From Acinetobacter calcoaceticus ANC 3811 (GTDB taxonomy: Bacteria > Pseudomonadota > Gammaproteobacteria > Pseudomonadales > Moraxellaceae), in assembly GCF_000399665.1 (NCBI RefSeq), contig NZ_KB976986.1, positions 1,212,240 to 1,276,239 on the forward strand: a stretch of DNA of 64,000 nucleotides. Direction: 5' to 3'. The notes below the pieces were generated by a model. That model had not been told where the DNA came from. It ran no database searches and saw nothing but the letters and a program-made list of their open reading frames with translations. Positions 56,970 to 64,000 of this stretch are shown here, in pieces. The translations under genes and the position numbers were made by a program. Numbering within the stretch: the stretch's first letter is position 1; the number at the start of each line of letters is the position of its first letter.

Positions 56970-57731
56970 TTATTCAAAAGATTCGACAGGCATATTATTT
57001 AAGCGATCAAGATCAGCTTGAGTGTCCACACCAGGTGGTAAATTTGCTTGAGCAACAGCAATAGCAATACGATGTCCATTTTCTAAAACACGTAATTGTT
57101 CAAGACTTTCTAATTTTTCAAGCTTACCCATATCCCAGGTCACATATTCTTGCAATAAGCTCACTCGATACGCATATAAACCCAAATGACGAAATGCTTG
57201 TGTATGTAAAGTCGGTTCATCATGCTTAGCCCCATCTCGATCATAAGGAATAGTTGCTCGGCTAAAATATAAAGCTTCATTTTGTTTAGACATGACTACT
57301 TTTACAATACTATCGCGCTGAAACTCGTCTAAGGTATGAATAGGCTCGCATAACGTCGACATTGAACAATTTGGTTTATCAACCAAAAGTTTTGCAACTT
57401 GTTTAACAAGTTGGGCTGGTAATAAAGGTTCATCTCCCTGAACATTTACAATAATGTCATCAGCATCCCAACCTTTAAGACGAGCAACTTCGCTTAATCG
57501 GTCTGTTCCTGATGGGTGATCAGGACTTGTGAGAACAACATCTACACCATCTGCACGGCAAATCTCAGCAATACGTTCATCATCTGTTGCCACACATAGA
57601 TCATCAAAGCCTTCGACTTTTTTGGCTTGATCGACTACACGTAAAATCATAGGACGGTCATGAATAAGCAACAATGGTTTACCTGGCAAACGCGAACTTG
57701 AGAAGCGTGCTGGAATGACGATGTGTTTCAT
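56970..57731 (-). CDS. kdsB: CMP-KDO synthetase
   Basis: Activates KDO with CTP for lipid A inner core. The 253-residue protein has [15 protein letters not shown] at the start (nucleotide loop), [13 protein letters not shown] near 85 and [10 protein letters not shown] near 109. It lies 9 bp after lpxK and 13 bp before holB: a lipopolysaccharide group with lpxK and msbA. Confidence 0.97.
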   Translation of the reverse strand: MKHIVIPARFSSSRLPGKPLLLIHDRPMILRVVDQAKKVEGFDDLCVATDDERIAEICRADGVDVVLTSPDHPSGTDRLSEVARLKGWDADDIIVNVQGDEPLLPAQLVKQVAKLLVDKPNCSMSTLCEPIHTLDEFQRDSIVKVVMSKQNEALYFSRATIPYDRDGAKHDEPTLHTQAFRHLGLYAYRVSLLQEYVTWDMGKLEKLESLEQLRVLENGHRIAIAVAQANLPPGVDTQADLDRLNNMPVESFE

Positions 57732-57740
57732 TTGTTCTTC

Positions 57741-58751
57741 CTAAGATAATTGGATATCAAGTTGCTGCAGTTGCTGCTTTAAAACCTGATAACACTCTAC
57801 AGACAGGATAGCTTTAACAGGAACAACCCAAATAGGCTGTTTAAATTCCGGATTTTTTTCAAGCAATGGTAATAATTTAACTGCATCTTTTTCAGTTGTA
57901 ATAAGTGGCAGTTCATCATTAAAAATTAAATCATTGATTGAGTAATCATGATGGTCACGAAACGCATGTTCTTGAAATTGTTTCAGGCCTAGAGCTTTAA
58001 GTGTTTGATAAAAACGTTGTGGAAAGCCAATACCCACTACAGCATGATAATTACCTTGAGGATTAAAACTGTGTTCGACCCTTGGCGAAGGATTGAGTAA
58101 ATATGGCTGTCCAGTCTCAAGATGCATATTTAATTCTGTAGTTGGTTTATACGCATGTTCAATTACTATTCCAGTTTCTAAACGCTCAACTGGCTCTCTC
58201 AAATATCCTTCAGGTAATAGTTTTTGATTTCCTAAGCCACGATTTTGGTCGAGTACAATCCACTCGATTTGTCGTCCTAATGCCCAATGCTGTAAGCCAT
58301 CATCACTAATAATTAAATCTAGTTGTGTTGATGCTAGTAAAAGTTCTATTGCAGCCTGCCTATTAGGACCCACTGCCATTGGTACACTTGTCGATTGAAC
58401 AATTAATGCAGGCTCATCTCCAACCCGAGTTGCTTGAGCACCCGAAGTAACCAACATTGGAAAAGGACCTGTACCACCATACCCACGGCTAATTACACCA
58501 ACTTTGACATTGTGTTGTTGTAAATAATTCACCAGCTGTATTAATAATGGAGTTTTTCCACTTCCACCCACGGTAATATTTCCAATTACCATAACAGGTA
58601 CAGGAGCTTTATAGACTTTTTTTAAACCCACAGTATAAAAATTACGATTTAATAGAAACCCAGCACGATACAAACAAGATAATGGACGTAAAGCAATCAA
58701 CCAACTCGATTGCTTATTCCATGCATTCTGGATCAGCTGGGCCAATGACAT
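57741..58751 (-). CDS. lpxK: Tetraacyldisaccharide 4'-kinase LpxK
   Basis: Adds the 4'-phosphate to lipid A. It has 336 residues, with an N-terminal membrane-associated helix (about 15-35). The unusual P-loop is GNITVGGSGKTPLL near residue 56, and ISDDGLQHW near 149 carries the Asp-Asp-Gly active-site motif. It starts 3 bp after the msbA stop. Confidence 0.97.
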   Translation of the reverse strand: MSLAQLIQNAWNKQSSWLIALRPLSCLYRAGFLLNRNFYTVGLKKVYKAPVPVMVIGNITVGGSGKTPLLIQLVNYLQQHNVKVGVISRGYGGTGPFPMLVTSGAQATRVGDEPALIVQSTSVPMAVGPNRQAAIELLLASTQLDLIISDDGLQHWALGRQIEWIVLDQNRGLGNQKLLPEGYLREPVERLETGIVIEHAYKPTTELNMHLETGQPYLLNPSPRVEHSFNPQGNYHAVVGIGFPQRFYQTLKALGLKQFQEHAFRDHHDYSINDLIFNDELPLITTEKDAVKLLPLLEKNPEFKQPIWVVPVKAILSVECYQVLKQQLQQLDIQLS

Positions 58752-58753
58752 GC

Positions 58754-60481
58754 TTAGTTATCCTCAAAATTACGCTGATGTAATTGATAATAAGCACCAT
58801 GTTTTTCAAGAAGCTCTTTATGAGTACCTTGCTCAACAATTTTCCCTTGATCCATCACTACAATACAATCAGCATTTTCAATTGTTGATAAACGGTGTGC
58901 GATAACGATCGTTGTACGGTCTTGCATCGCTTCATCAAATGCTTGCTGAATAAAATGTTCAGATTCATTATCGAGAGCACTTGTTGCTTCATCTAAAATT
59001 AGAATTGGAGCATTCTTTAAAATTGCTCGAGCAATTGCAATTCGCTGACGCTGACCACCTGATAGGTTTAGACCTTGCGCACCCAAAACAGTGTCATAAC
59101 CGTTTGGTAAATTCATAATGAAATCATGTGCATATGCTGCTTTTGCCGCTGCATAGATTTTTTCATCTGATGCACCTTCCAACTGACCATATGCGATGTT
59201 TTCACGAATAGTGCGGTTAAACAATATAACTTGTTGATTTACCATTGCAATTTGCGTGCGCAGACTAGAAAGCTCAATATCATTAATTGGCAAATCATCT
59301 AAATAAATTTGTCCACTTGATACTTCTTGAAAACGTACCAACATATTAACTAATGAACTTTTACCCGCCCCTGAACGACCAACCAATGCCACAGTTTGAC
59401 CTGGACGAATATCCAAAGAAAAATCTTTAATAGCTGATATGCCATCAGCATAATTTAATGTCACATGATCAAAACGGATTGCGCCATTTAATTTAGGCTT
59501 CAATTGGCCATTGTTTTGCTCTTCAGGTAAATCTAGTAATTCAAAAACAGAATGAGCTGCTGCTAAACCACGTTGTAACTTTTCATTGACATCAGTCAAG
59601 CTTTTAACTGGTTTTGCTAACAGACCAGCTGCTGTAAGGTAGGCTACAAATTCACCAGCACTTGTAGTGCCTAAAATCTGAGGTCGTAAAGCTAACCATA
59701 CGATAAGAGCCATAGCACAAGCCATTACCACCTGAACAACCGGACTATTCAGGTTTTGTACAATCACCATTTTTAAACCACGTTTTAAGTTCTCTTCCGA
59801 TGACTTATAGAAACGTTTTTGTTCAGATTCCTCACCGGCAAAAGTCTTTACTACGGCATTACCATTAATACTTTCTTGGACAACATGGTTCACATCGCCC
59901 ATCGTATCTTGAACTTGTAACGAAAGCTTTCGCATACGTTTCGAAGCTTTACGTACCAATACACCAATCACTGGTAAAAACACAAAAACGCATAAGGTAA
60001 GACGCCAATTGGTATAGAACAGATAGCCTAATAGTCCAAGAGTAATCATCCCATCCCTAACAATGGTTCTTAATGATTCCGAAGATGCAGCTGTTAGCTG
60101 TTCAACGTTATACATAATTTTGGCAGTAATATGACCAGATGAATTATCTAAGTAATATTGTGCTGGGAGCTTTAAAAGTTTCGCATAAACTTCCTGACGA
60201 ATACTAAAAACTAAACTACGTGAAATCACCGCAGTATAGTAGCCGCCCATAAATAGACCTAAGCCACGGAAGAATACTAATAAAATAATTAATAACGGGA
60301 ACCAATCCAAATCAGCTCTGCTGCTGTTTTGGATTGCATCAATAATAAATTTAATCAATTTAGCAACGGAAACTTCTGTTGCTGAGTTAATACCGAACCC
60401 GATAAGTACTAATAAGGCCGCGCCCCAATAAGGTTTTAAATAGGCTATGAGACGCTTATAAACCTTAAAATCTTGATTCAC
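58754..60481 (-). CDS. msbA: Lipid A export ATP-binding/permease MsbA
   Basis: Homodimeric flippase of 575 residues. Six helices span about residues 15-310. The ATPase domain has Walker A GRSGAGKSSLV near 374, signature NLSGGQRQR near 480 and Walker B ILILDEATSALD near 500, plus the H-loop AHRLSTIENAD. Located in the exbBD-msbA-lpxK-kdsB order. It overlaps the upstream exbD stop by 4 bp. Confidence 0.97.
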   Translation of the reverse strand: MNQDFKVYKRLIAYLKPYWGAALLVLIGFGINSATEVSVAKLIKFIIDAIQNSSRADLDWFPLLIILLVFFRGLGLFMGGYYTAVISRSLVFSIRQEVYAKLLKLPAQYYLDNSSGHITAKIMYNVEQLTAASSESLRTIVRDGMITLGLLGYLFYTNWRLTLCVFVFLPVIGVLVRKASKRMRKLSLQVQDTMGDVNHVVQESINGNAVVKTFAGEESEQKRFYKSSEENLKRGLKMVIVQNLNSPVVQVVMACAMALIVWLALRPQILGTTSAGEFVAYLTAAGLLAKPVKSLTDVNEKLQRGLAAAHSVFELLDLPEEQNNGQLKPKLNGAIRFDHVTLNYADGISAIKDFSLDIRPGQTVALVGRSGAGKSSLVNMLVRFQEVSSGQIYLDDLPINDIELSSLRTQIAMVNQQVILFNRTIRENIAYGQLEGASDEKIYAAAKAAYAHDFIMNLPNGYDTVLGAQGLNLSGGQRQRIAIARAILKNAPILILDEATSALDNESEHFIQQAFDEAMQDRTTIVIAHRLSTIENADCIVVMDQGKIVEQGTHKELLEKHGAYYQLHQRNFEDN

Positions 60482-60906
60482 TCAGAAAAACCTCTAGAAG
60501 GAACTTTGGTACTAATATTGATGTTAACAAAACCGAGCTGTCCTGCTACATCCATAACACGAATGACATCCTGATGAGATGCTTTGGCATCCGCAGCAAT
60601 GATGAACATAAAATCACGGTGCTCTTGAGCAACTTGCTTAATTGCAGTACTCAGATCAGCAACCTCTTTAGATGAAAGTGCTTGACCATTCACAGCATAA
60701 TGACCAGCAGAGTCTACCACGACTTCAATTTTATGATCGTACTGTTTTGGTGGAACACCTTGTGCATCTGGTAATGTTAAATTGATGCGACTTGGCTGAT
60801 TAAAAGTGGTAGACAGTAATAAAAAAACCATAATGAACAACAAACAATCAATCATAGGCGTTAAATTGATATGAATATCTTCAACTTGAGAACGTTTAAA
60901 CTTCAT
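60478..60906 (-). CDS. exbD: ExbD/TolR-family protein of the msbA cluster
   Basis: A 142-residue ExbD/TolR protein with one membrane helix (about 17-36). The proton-carrying aspartate is in INLTPMIDCLLFIMVF. It has no tonB or receptor nearby; the pair with exbB at the head of the lipid A genes is common in gammaproteobacteria. This differs from the receptor-linked exbD pair at 34.8-35.6 kb. Confidence 0.92.
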   Translation of the reverse strand: MKFKRSQVEDIHINLTPMIDCLLFIMVFLLLSTTFNQPSRINLTLPDAQGVPPKQYDHKIEVVVDSAGHYAVNGQALSSKEVADLSTAIKQVAQEHRDFMFIIAADAKASHQDVIRVMDVAGQLGFVNINISTKVPSRGFSE

Positions 60907-60920
60907 TTGGCGTCCATCTC

Positions 60921-61556
60921 TTAACCAACACGGCGGTGTTCAGCTACAGAAGAAGAACGCTTATAGAACAATGAAGCATGAAACAAGGTCGATTGCTGTT
61001 CTAATTCAGCAATATAATCTTGCACCACTCTTTGAAAGTAGCGATAAGCAATTAGAGCAGGAATTGCAATTAACATTCCCACAGCTGTGGTAATTAATGC
61101 TTTAGAGATACCAGGGATCATTAAACTTGGACTACCAGCTGATCCAAAATCAATCACAAGAAATGATTCAATAATTCCAACCACAGTACCAAGTAACCCG
61201 AGTAACGGCGCTACAGCACTTAAAGTGCCCAAAAAATTAATATTTTTTTCCAAATAAGAAATTTCTTGAGAAGCTGCCACTTCCATTTGCGCACGAGCAA
61301 ATTGCTCACCATGCTCGCGATGCTCAAAACCTGCTTTTAAAATATGTCCCAATGCACTACTTTGCACTTCTACATTTTGTTCTAAACTTTCCACGATATC
61401 TTCAGCTTTTAAAGAGCCCTTACCGCTTAATGCTTCGGGTAGAACTTGTGAACGTCTTAACCGAACAAAACGTTCAATACTGATCGCAACAGTTAAAATC
61501 GAGCATAGAATTAAAGGCAGCATCAACCAGCCACCCGCTCTCACAAGTTCCCACAT
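60921..61556 (-). CDS. exbB: ExbB/TolQ-family protein of the msbA cluster
   Basis: A 211-residue MotA/TolQ/ExbB protein without the N-terminal signal and extension of the other copy. Three helices are seen, with the conserved LGTLSAVAPLLGLLGTVVGIIESF near residue 110 and TTAVGMLIAIPALIAYRY near 156. It precedes exbD by 14 bp. The energised partner is unknown; it may serve a general TonB. Confidence 0.92.
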   Translation of the reverse strand: MWELVRAGGWLMLPLILCSILTVAISIERFVRLRRSQVLPEALSGKGSLKAEDIVESLEQNVEVQSSALGHILKAGFEHREHGEQFARAQMEVAASQEISYLEKNINFLGTLSAVAPLLGLLGTVVGIIESFLVIDFGSAGSPSLMIPGISKALITTAVGMLIAIPALIAYRYFQRVVQDYIAELEQQSTLFHASLFYKRSSSVAEHRRVG

Positions 61557-61606
61557 ATTTTCTTCCCCAAGAATATAAAATTAGAAATACATGACCCAAC
61601 TGCAAA

Positions 61607-62494
61607 TTATTCTGGCAAACAAATATTTAAAATGCCATCTAACTCATCCAAGGTATGATAATGAATAACAAGCTTACCCTTACCTTTTTGGTTATGATCA
61701 ATTTTTACATTTGCGCCAAAACGCTCTGATAATTTTTGTGTCAATTGCTCAATATCTGGCGCTACAGGTGCTTTTTCCTTTTCCTGTTTAGGCTCACTTC
61801 TATCACGCACCAATTGCTCTGTTTGACGAACGGACAATCCTTTCTCAATTACAATTTTAGCAACTTCTAATTGATCTTTACCTTTCAAAGTCAAAATTGC
61901 TCGAGCATGCCCCATATCAAGCTGGCCTTGCTGCATGAAATCTTTAATGTCATCAGCTAAACTCAATAACCGTAATAGATTACTGACAGTAGTACGTGCT
62001 TTACCAACCGTGTCGGCAATTTCCTGATGACTTAGACCAAATTCATCATGAAAGCGCTGTAAAGCTATTGCTTGATCAATCGGATTTAAATCTTGACGCT
62101 GAATGTTTTCAATTAATGCTAATGCAATTGCAACCTGATCATTTAAATCACGAACAATTGCTGGAATTTCAGTTAAACCCGCAATTTGTGCTGCACGCCA
62201 ACGACGTTCACCCGCAATGATTTCAAATGGATGAGCTTCATCATCAACTGGACGGATGACAATAGGCTGCATCACCCCATGTTTTTCAATAGAAGATGCC
62301 AGCTCTTGTAAATCATGCTCATGAATAAAACGGCGTGGTTGATATTCACCACGTTTCAGCAAATTCACATCAACTTGCTTTAACTGTCCGTGGTCTAACG
62401 CCTGTGCTTCCAGTTGTAATTTTTCTTTTTGAATTGAACCAAGTAATGCATCTAAACCACGTCCTTTAGCCAATCCGCGTTTTTTGATGCTCAT
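61607..62494 (-). CDS. parB: Chromosome-partitioning protein ParB
   Basis: CTPase/DNA-clamp that loads at parS sites. It has 295 residues. The N-terminal region carries the ParA-interacting RGLDALLGS, and the CTP-binding GERRWRAAQ is near 110. The HTH (about 150-175) is FGLSHQEIADTVGKARTTVSNLLRLL. The C-terminal dimerisation helix lies at the end. It overlaps parA by 4 bp. No perfect parS (TGTTTCACGTGAAACA) was noticed nearby. Confidence 0.96.
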   Translation of the reverse strand: MSIKKRGLAKGRGLDALLGSIQKEKLQLEAQALDHGQLKQVDVNLLKRGEYQPRRFIHEHDLQELASSIEKHGVMQPIVIRPVDDEAHPFEIIAGERRWRAAQIAGLTEIPAIVRDLNDQVAIALALIENIQRQDLNPIDQAIALQRFHDEFGLSHQEIADTVGKARTTVSNLLRLLSLADDIKDFMQQGQLDMGHARAILTLKGKDQLEVAKIVIEKGLSVRQTEQLVRDRSEPKQEKEKAPVAPDIEQLTQKLSERFGANVKIDHNQKGKGKLVIHYHTLDELDGILNICLPE

Positions 62495-63273
62495 ACTTTA
62501 CTTCCTTTCTTCACTTTACTTCTCTTTAACATCTCAGCTGCAAGATTTAAGTATGCAACTGCACCTTTAGAACTTTTTTCGAAATAGATAACAGGTAAAC
62601 CATGTGCTGGCGCTTCTGCTAAGCGAACATTACGTGGAACAACAGTCTCATAAAGCTTTTTGCCGAAATACTGCTCTAATTCTGCAGAAACATCACGTGT
62701 TAAAGCATTTCGTGCATCGTACATCGTACGTATTACACCAATAATTTCTAAATCAGGATTGAGTGCCTTTTGAATACGATCAATGGTCTGAGTTAAATCA
62801 GCTAAACCCTCTAGCGCATAATATTCGCATTGCATTGGAATAATTACACTATCTACAGCTGCCAAAGCATTAACAGTAATCAAGCTCAAGCTTGGAGCAC
62901 AATCCACAATGATATAGTCAAATGAGTTTCTGATTTCATTCAAAGCATTCTTTAGAATGAATTCACGACCTTCCTGCTCTGCAATAGCAAGCTCTACACC
63001 TGAAAGTTCACGATTAGAACCTAGAACTTTATATCCAACTTCTGCTTTTTGAATGGCTGTTTCAATTGGAACTTCGCCAAGAAGAACATCTGTAATTGAA
63101 TACAAAAGATCGTTCTTTTGAATACCAGACCCCATCGTAGCATTACCTTGTGAGTCCATATCTACAAGTAATACACGTTTTTTTAATACAGCTAGAGACG
63201 CTGCAAGATTTACTGCAGTCGTTGTTTTACCAACACCACCCTTTTGGTTTGCAATCGCAATAATTTGAGCCAT
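62491..63273 (-). CDS. parA: Chromosome-partitioning ATPase ParA
   Basis: Deviant Walker A ATPase of 260 residues that moves ParB-parS complexes. The motif KGGVGKTTTAVNLA starts at residue 10, with the signature lysine. The switch region is LLVDMDSQGNAT near 35 and the Walker B-like IIVDCAPSLSL near 118. It lies between rsmG and parB, the usual rsmG-parA-parB order. Confidence 0.97.
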   Translation of the reverse strand: MAQIIAIANQKGGVGKTTTAVNLAASLAVLKKRVLLVDMDSQGNATMGSGIQKNDLLYSITDVLLGEVPIETAIQKAEVGYKVLGSNRELSGVELAIAEQEGREFILKNALNEIRNSFDYIIVDCAPSLSLITVNALAAVDSVIIPMQCEYYALEGLADLTQTIDRIQKALNPDLEIIGVIRTMYDARNALTRDVSAELEQYFGKKLYETVVPRNVRLAEAPAHGLPVIYFEKSSKGAVAYLNLAAEMLKRSKVKKGSKV

Positions 63274-63294
63274 GGTAACCTTAATACTTTTTAT

Positions 63295-63927
63295 TTAGAT
63301 ACGTTGAAGTAAAAGTAAATGACGTTGTTCATCAAGTCTTGGTACGCGCAGTTCAATCACTTTACATGAAAAGTCCTGCTTGAGCTGCTCAATTTCGTCA
63401 ACTGGTACTACACCTTTCATCGCTGCGATTATACTGCTCTGATGAAGGTATGGCTGAGCCGCATCCACAAAGTCCGTTAAAGAAGCAAAAGCTCGACTTG
63501 TTATGACGTCAAACTGGCCAAGCTCATCAATTGTATCTTGATTCTCAACACGTGTTTGTACTGCCACAACGTTACTCAATTTAAGATCAGCAATAAATTG
63601 CTTCAAAAAACGAATTTTTTTACCATTAGAATCTAAAAGAACACATTGGCGTTGTGGCTGACAAAGAGCAACAATCATGCCAGGCATACCACCACCTGTA
63701 CCCACATCAAGCAGTCTACCTTCAGGTAAGTCATTTAAAATACTTAGACTATCCAACAAATGCTTCACTAACATTTCTTTCGGATCACGAATTGCTGTCA
63801 GATTATATGCTTTATTCCAAAGTACCAAAGCATCTTGATACTTTAACAATAATGCCAAAGCTTCATCGCTAAGCGATAAACCTAATTTTTGACTACCCTG
63901 TTGTAACTCTTGAAAAAACGGATGCAT
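63295..63927 (-). CDS. rsmG: 16S rRNA (guanine527-N7)-methyltransferase RsmG
   Basis: SAM-dependent methyltransferase of 210 residues that modifies G527 of 16S rRNA; loss gives low-level streptomycin resistance. The SAM-binding motif is LLDVGTGGGMPGMIVALCQP near residue 67, and the family start LSDEALALLLKYQDALVLWNKAYNLTAI is clear. It heads the rsmG-parAB group. The last 73 bases of the window hold only its upstream sequence. Confidence 0.96.
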   Translation of the reverse strand: MHPFFQELQQGSQKLGLSLSDEALALLLKYQDALVLWNKAYNLTAIRDPKEMLVKHLLDSLSILNDLPEGRLLDVGTGGGMPGMIVALCQPQRQCVLLDSNGKKIRFLKQFIADLKLSNVVAVQTRVENQDTIDELGQFDVITSRAFASLTDFVDAAQPYLHQSSIIAAMKGVVPVDEIEQLKQDFSCKVIELRVPRLDEQRHLLLLQRI

Positions 63928-64000
63928 AAACAGATAACATCTAAGTAAAATTTAAAACAAAGTATACCCATTTATGCATCGTGGAACACTAGTTAACGAT

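Noticed and set aside
60478..61556. Possible second receptor-linked TonB system
   Set aside because: This exbB/exbD pair has no tonB or receptor beside it and belongs to the conserved lipid A gene order, so it is treated as separate.
61607..63927. parS site near parAB
   Set aside because: No TGTTTCACGTGAAACA or close variant was seen in this stretch; sites may lie outside the window.
1..64000. CRISPR arrays, insertion sequences, prophage, tRNA or rRNA genes
   Set aside because: No regularly spaced direct repeats, no transposase or integrase frames and no tRNA-like cloverleaf were recognised by eye; a dedicated scan was not possible.

Overview
The window is a 64 kb piece of a low-GC (about 40 percent by eye) gammaproteobacterial chromosome. 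Protein sequences and gene neighbourhoods (isc operon, split gsp genes, holB-pilZ-tatD, exbBD-msbA-lpxK-kdsB, parAB-rsmG) point to Acinetobacter, most likely the A. baumannii/calcoaceticus group. This is inferred from protein recognition; no database search was run. I saw no tRNA, rRNA, CRISPR array, prophage or insertion sequence. Almost everything looks like stable chromosomal content.

Layout. 0-1.7 kb: HU (cut by the window edge), a phasin-like protein and a membrane-anchored UbiJ-like protein. 1.7-7.1 kb: the iron-sulfur operon iscRSUA-hscBA-fdx, with a type 1 IscR box over its promoter. 7.1-20 kb: a MASE2-type class III adenylate cyclase, a HIT protein, Mfd, a Dyp-type peroxidase, a tandem glutaredoxin/GST-fold protein, RraA, ribosomal protein S20, CysQ, an HMCES/YedK protein and two unrecognised small proteins. 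20-35.6 kb: the most distinctive region. A leftward operon encodes two peptide-type binding proteins, a secreted M3 metallopeptidase and a YejBEF-like ABC importer. Divergent from it, across a 780-bp AT-rich gap, lie a TonB-dependent receptor and its own tonB-exbB-exbD-exbD set. The receptor has a very good sigma-54 promoter match with an IHF consensus just upstream. Together these could carry a peptide-like substrate from outside the outer membrane to the cytoplasm under RpoN control.

35.7-47.9 kb: a polyamine-type GNAT, malate synthase G, ZapE, an AraC regulator divergent from a Baeyer-Villiger-type monooxygenase, LysO, PyrF, LapA, IHF beta, ribosomal protein S1 and Cmk. 47.9-51.4 kb: an SRPBCC protein, TadA, a 3-hydroxyisobutyryl-CoA-hydrolase-like enzyme, Ung and QueD. 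51.6-54.8 kb: the type II secretion minor pseudopilins gspHIJK behind a TetR regulator. 54.8-61.6 kb: TatD, PilZ, HolB, KdsB, LpxK, MsbA and a second ExbB/ExbD pair. 61.6-63.9 kb: ParB, ParA and RsmG.

Several intrinsic terminators and intercistronic stem-loops are readable and recorded, including an attenuator-like hairpin between iscA and hscB, a hairpin between the receptor and tonB, tandem terminators behind rpsA, and a 48-bp inverted repeat behind mfd. The best candidate for a poorly described system is the sigma-54/TonB/Yej/M3 locus at 20-35.6 kb.
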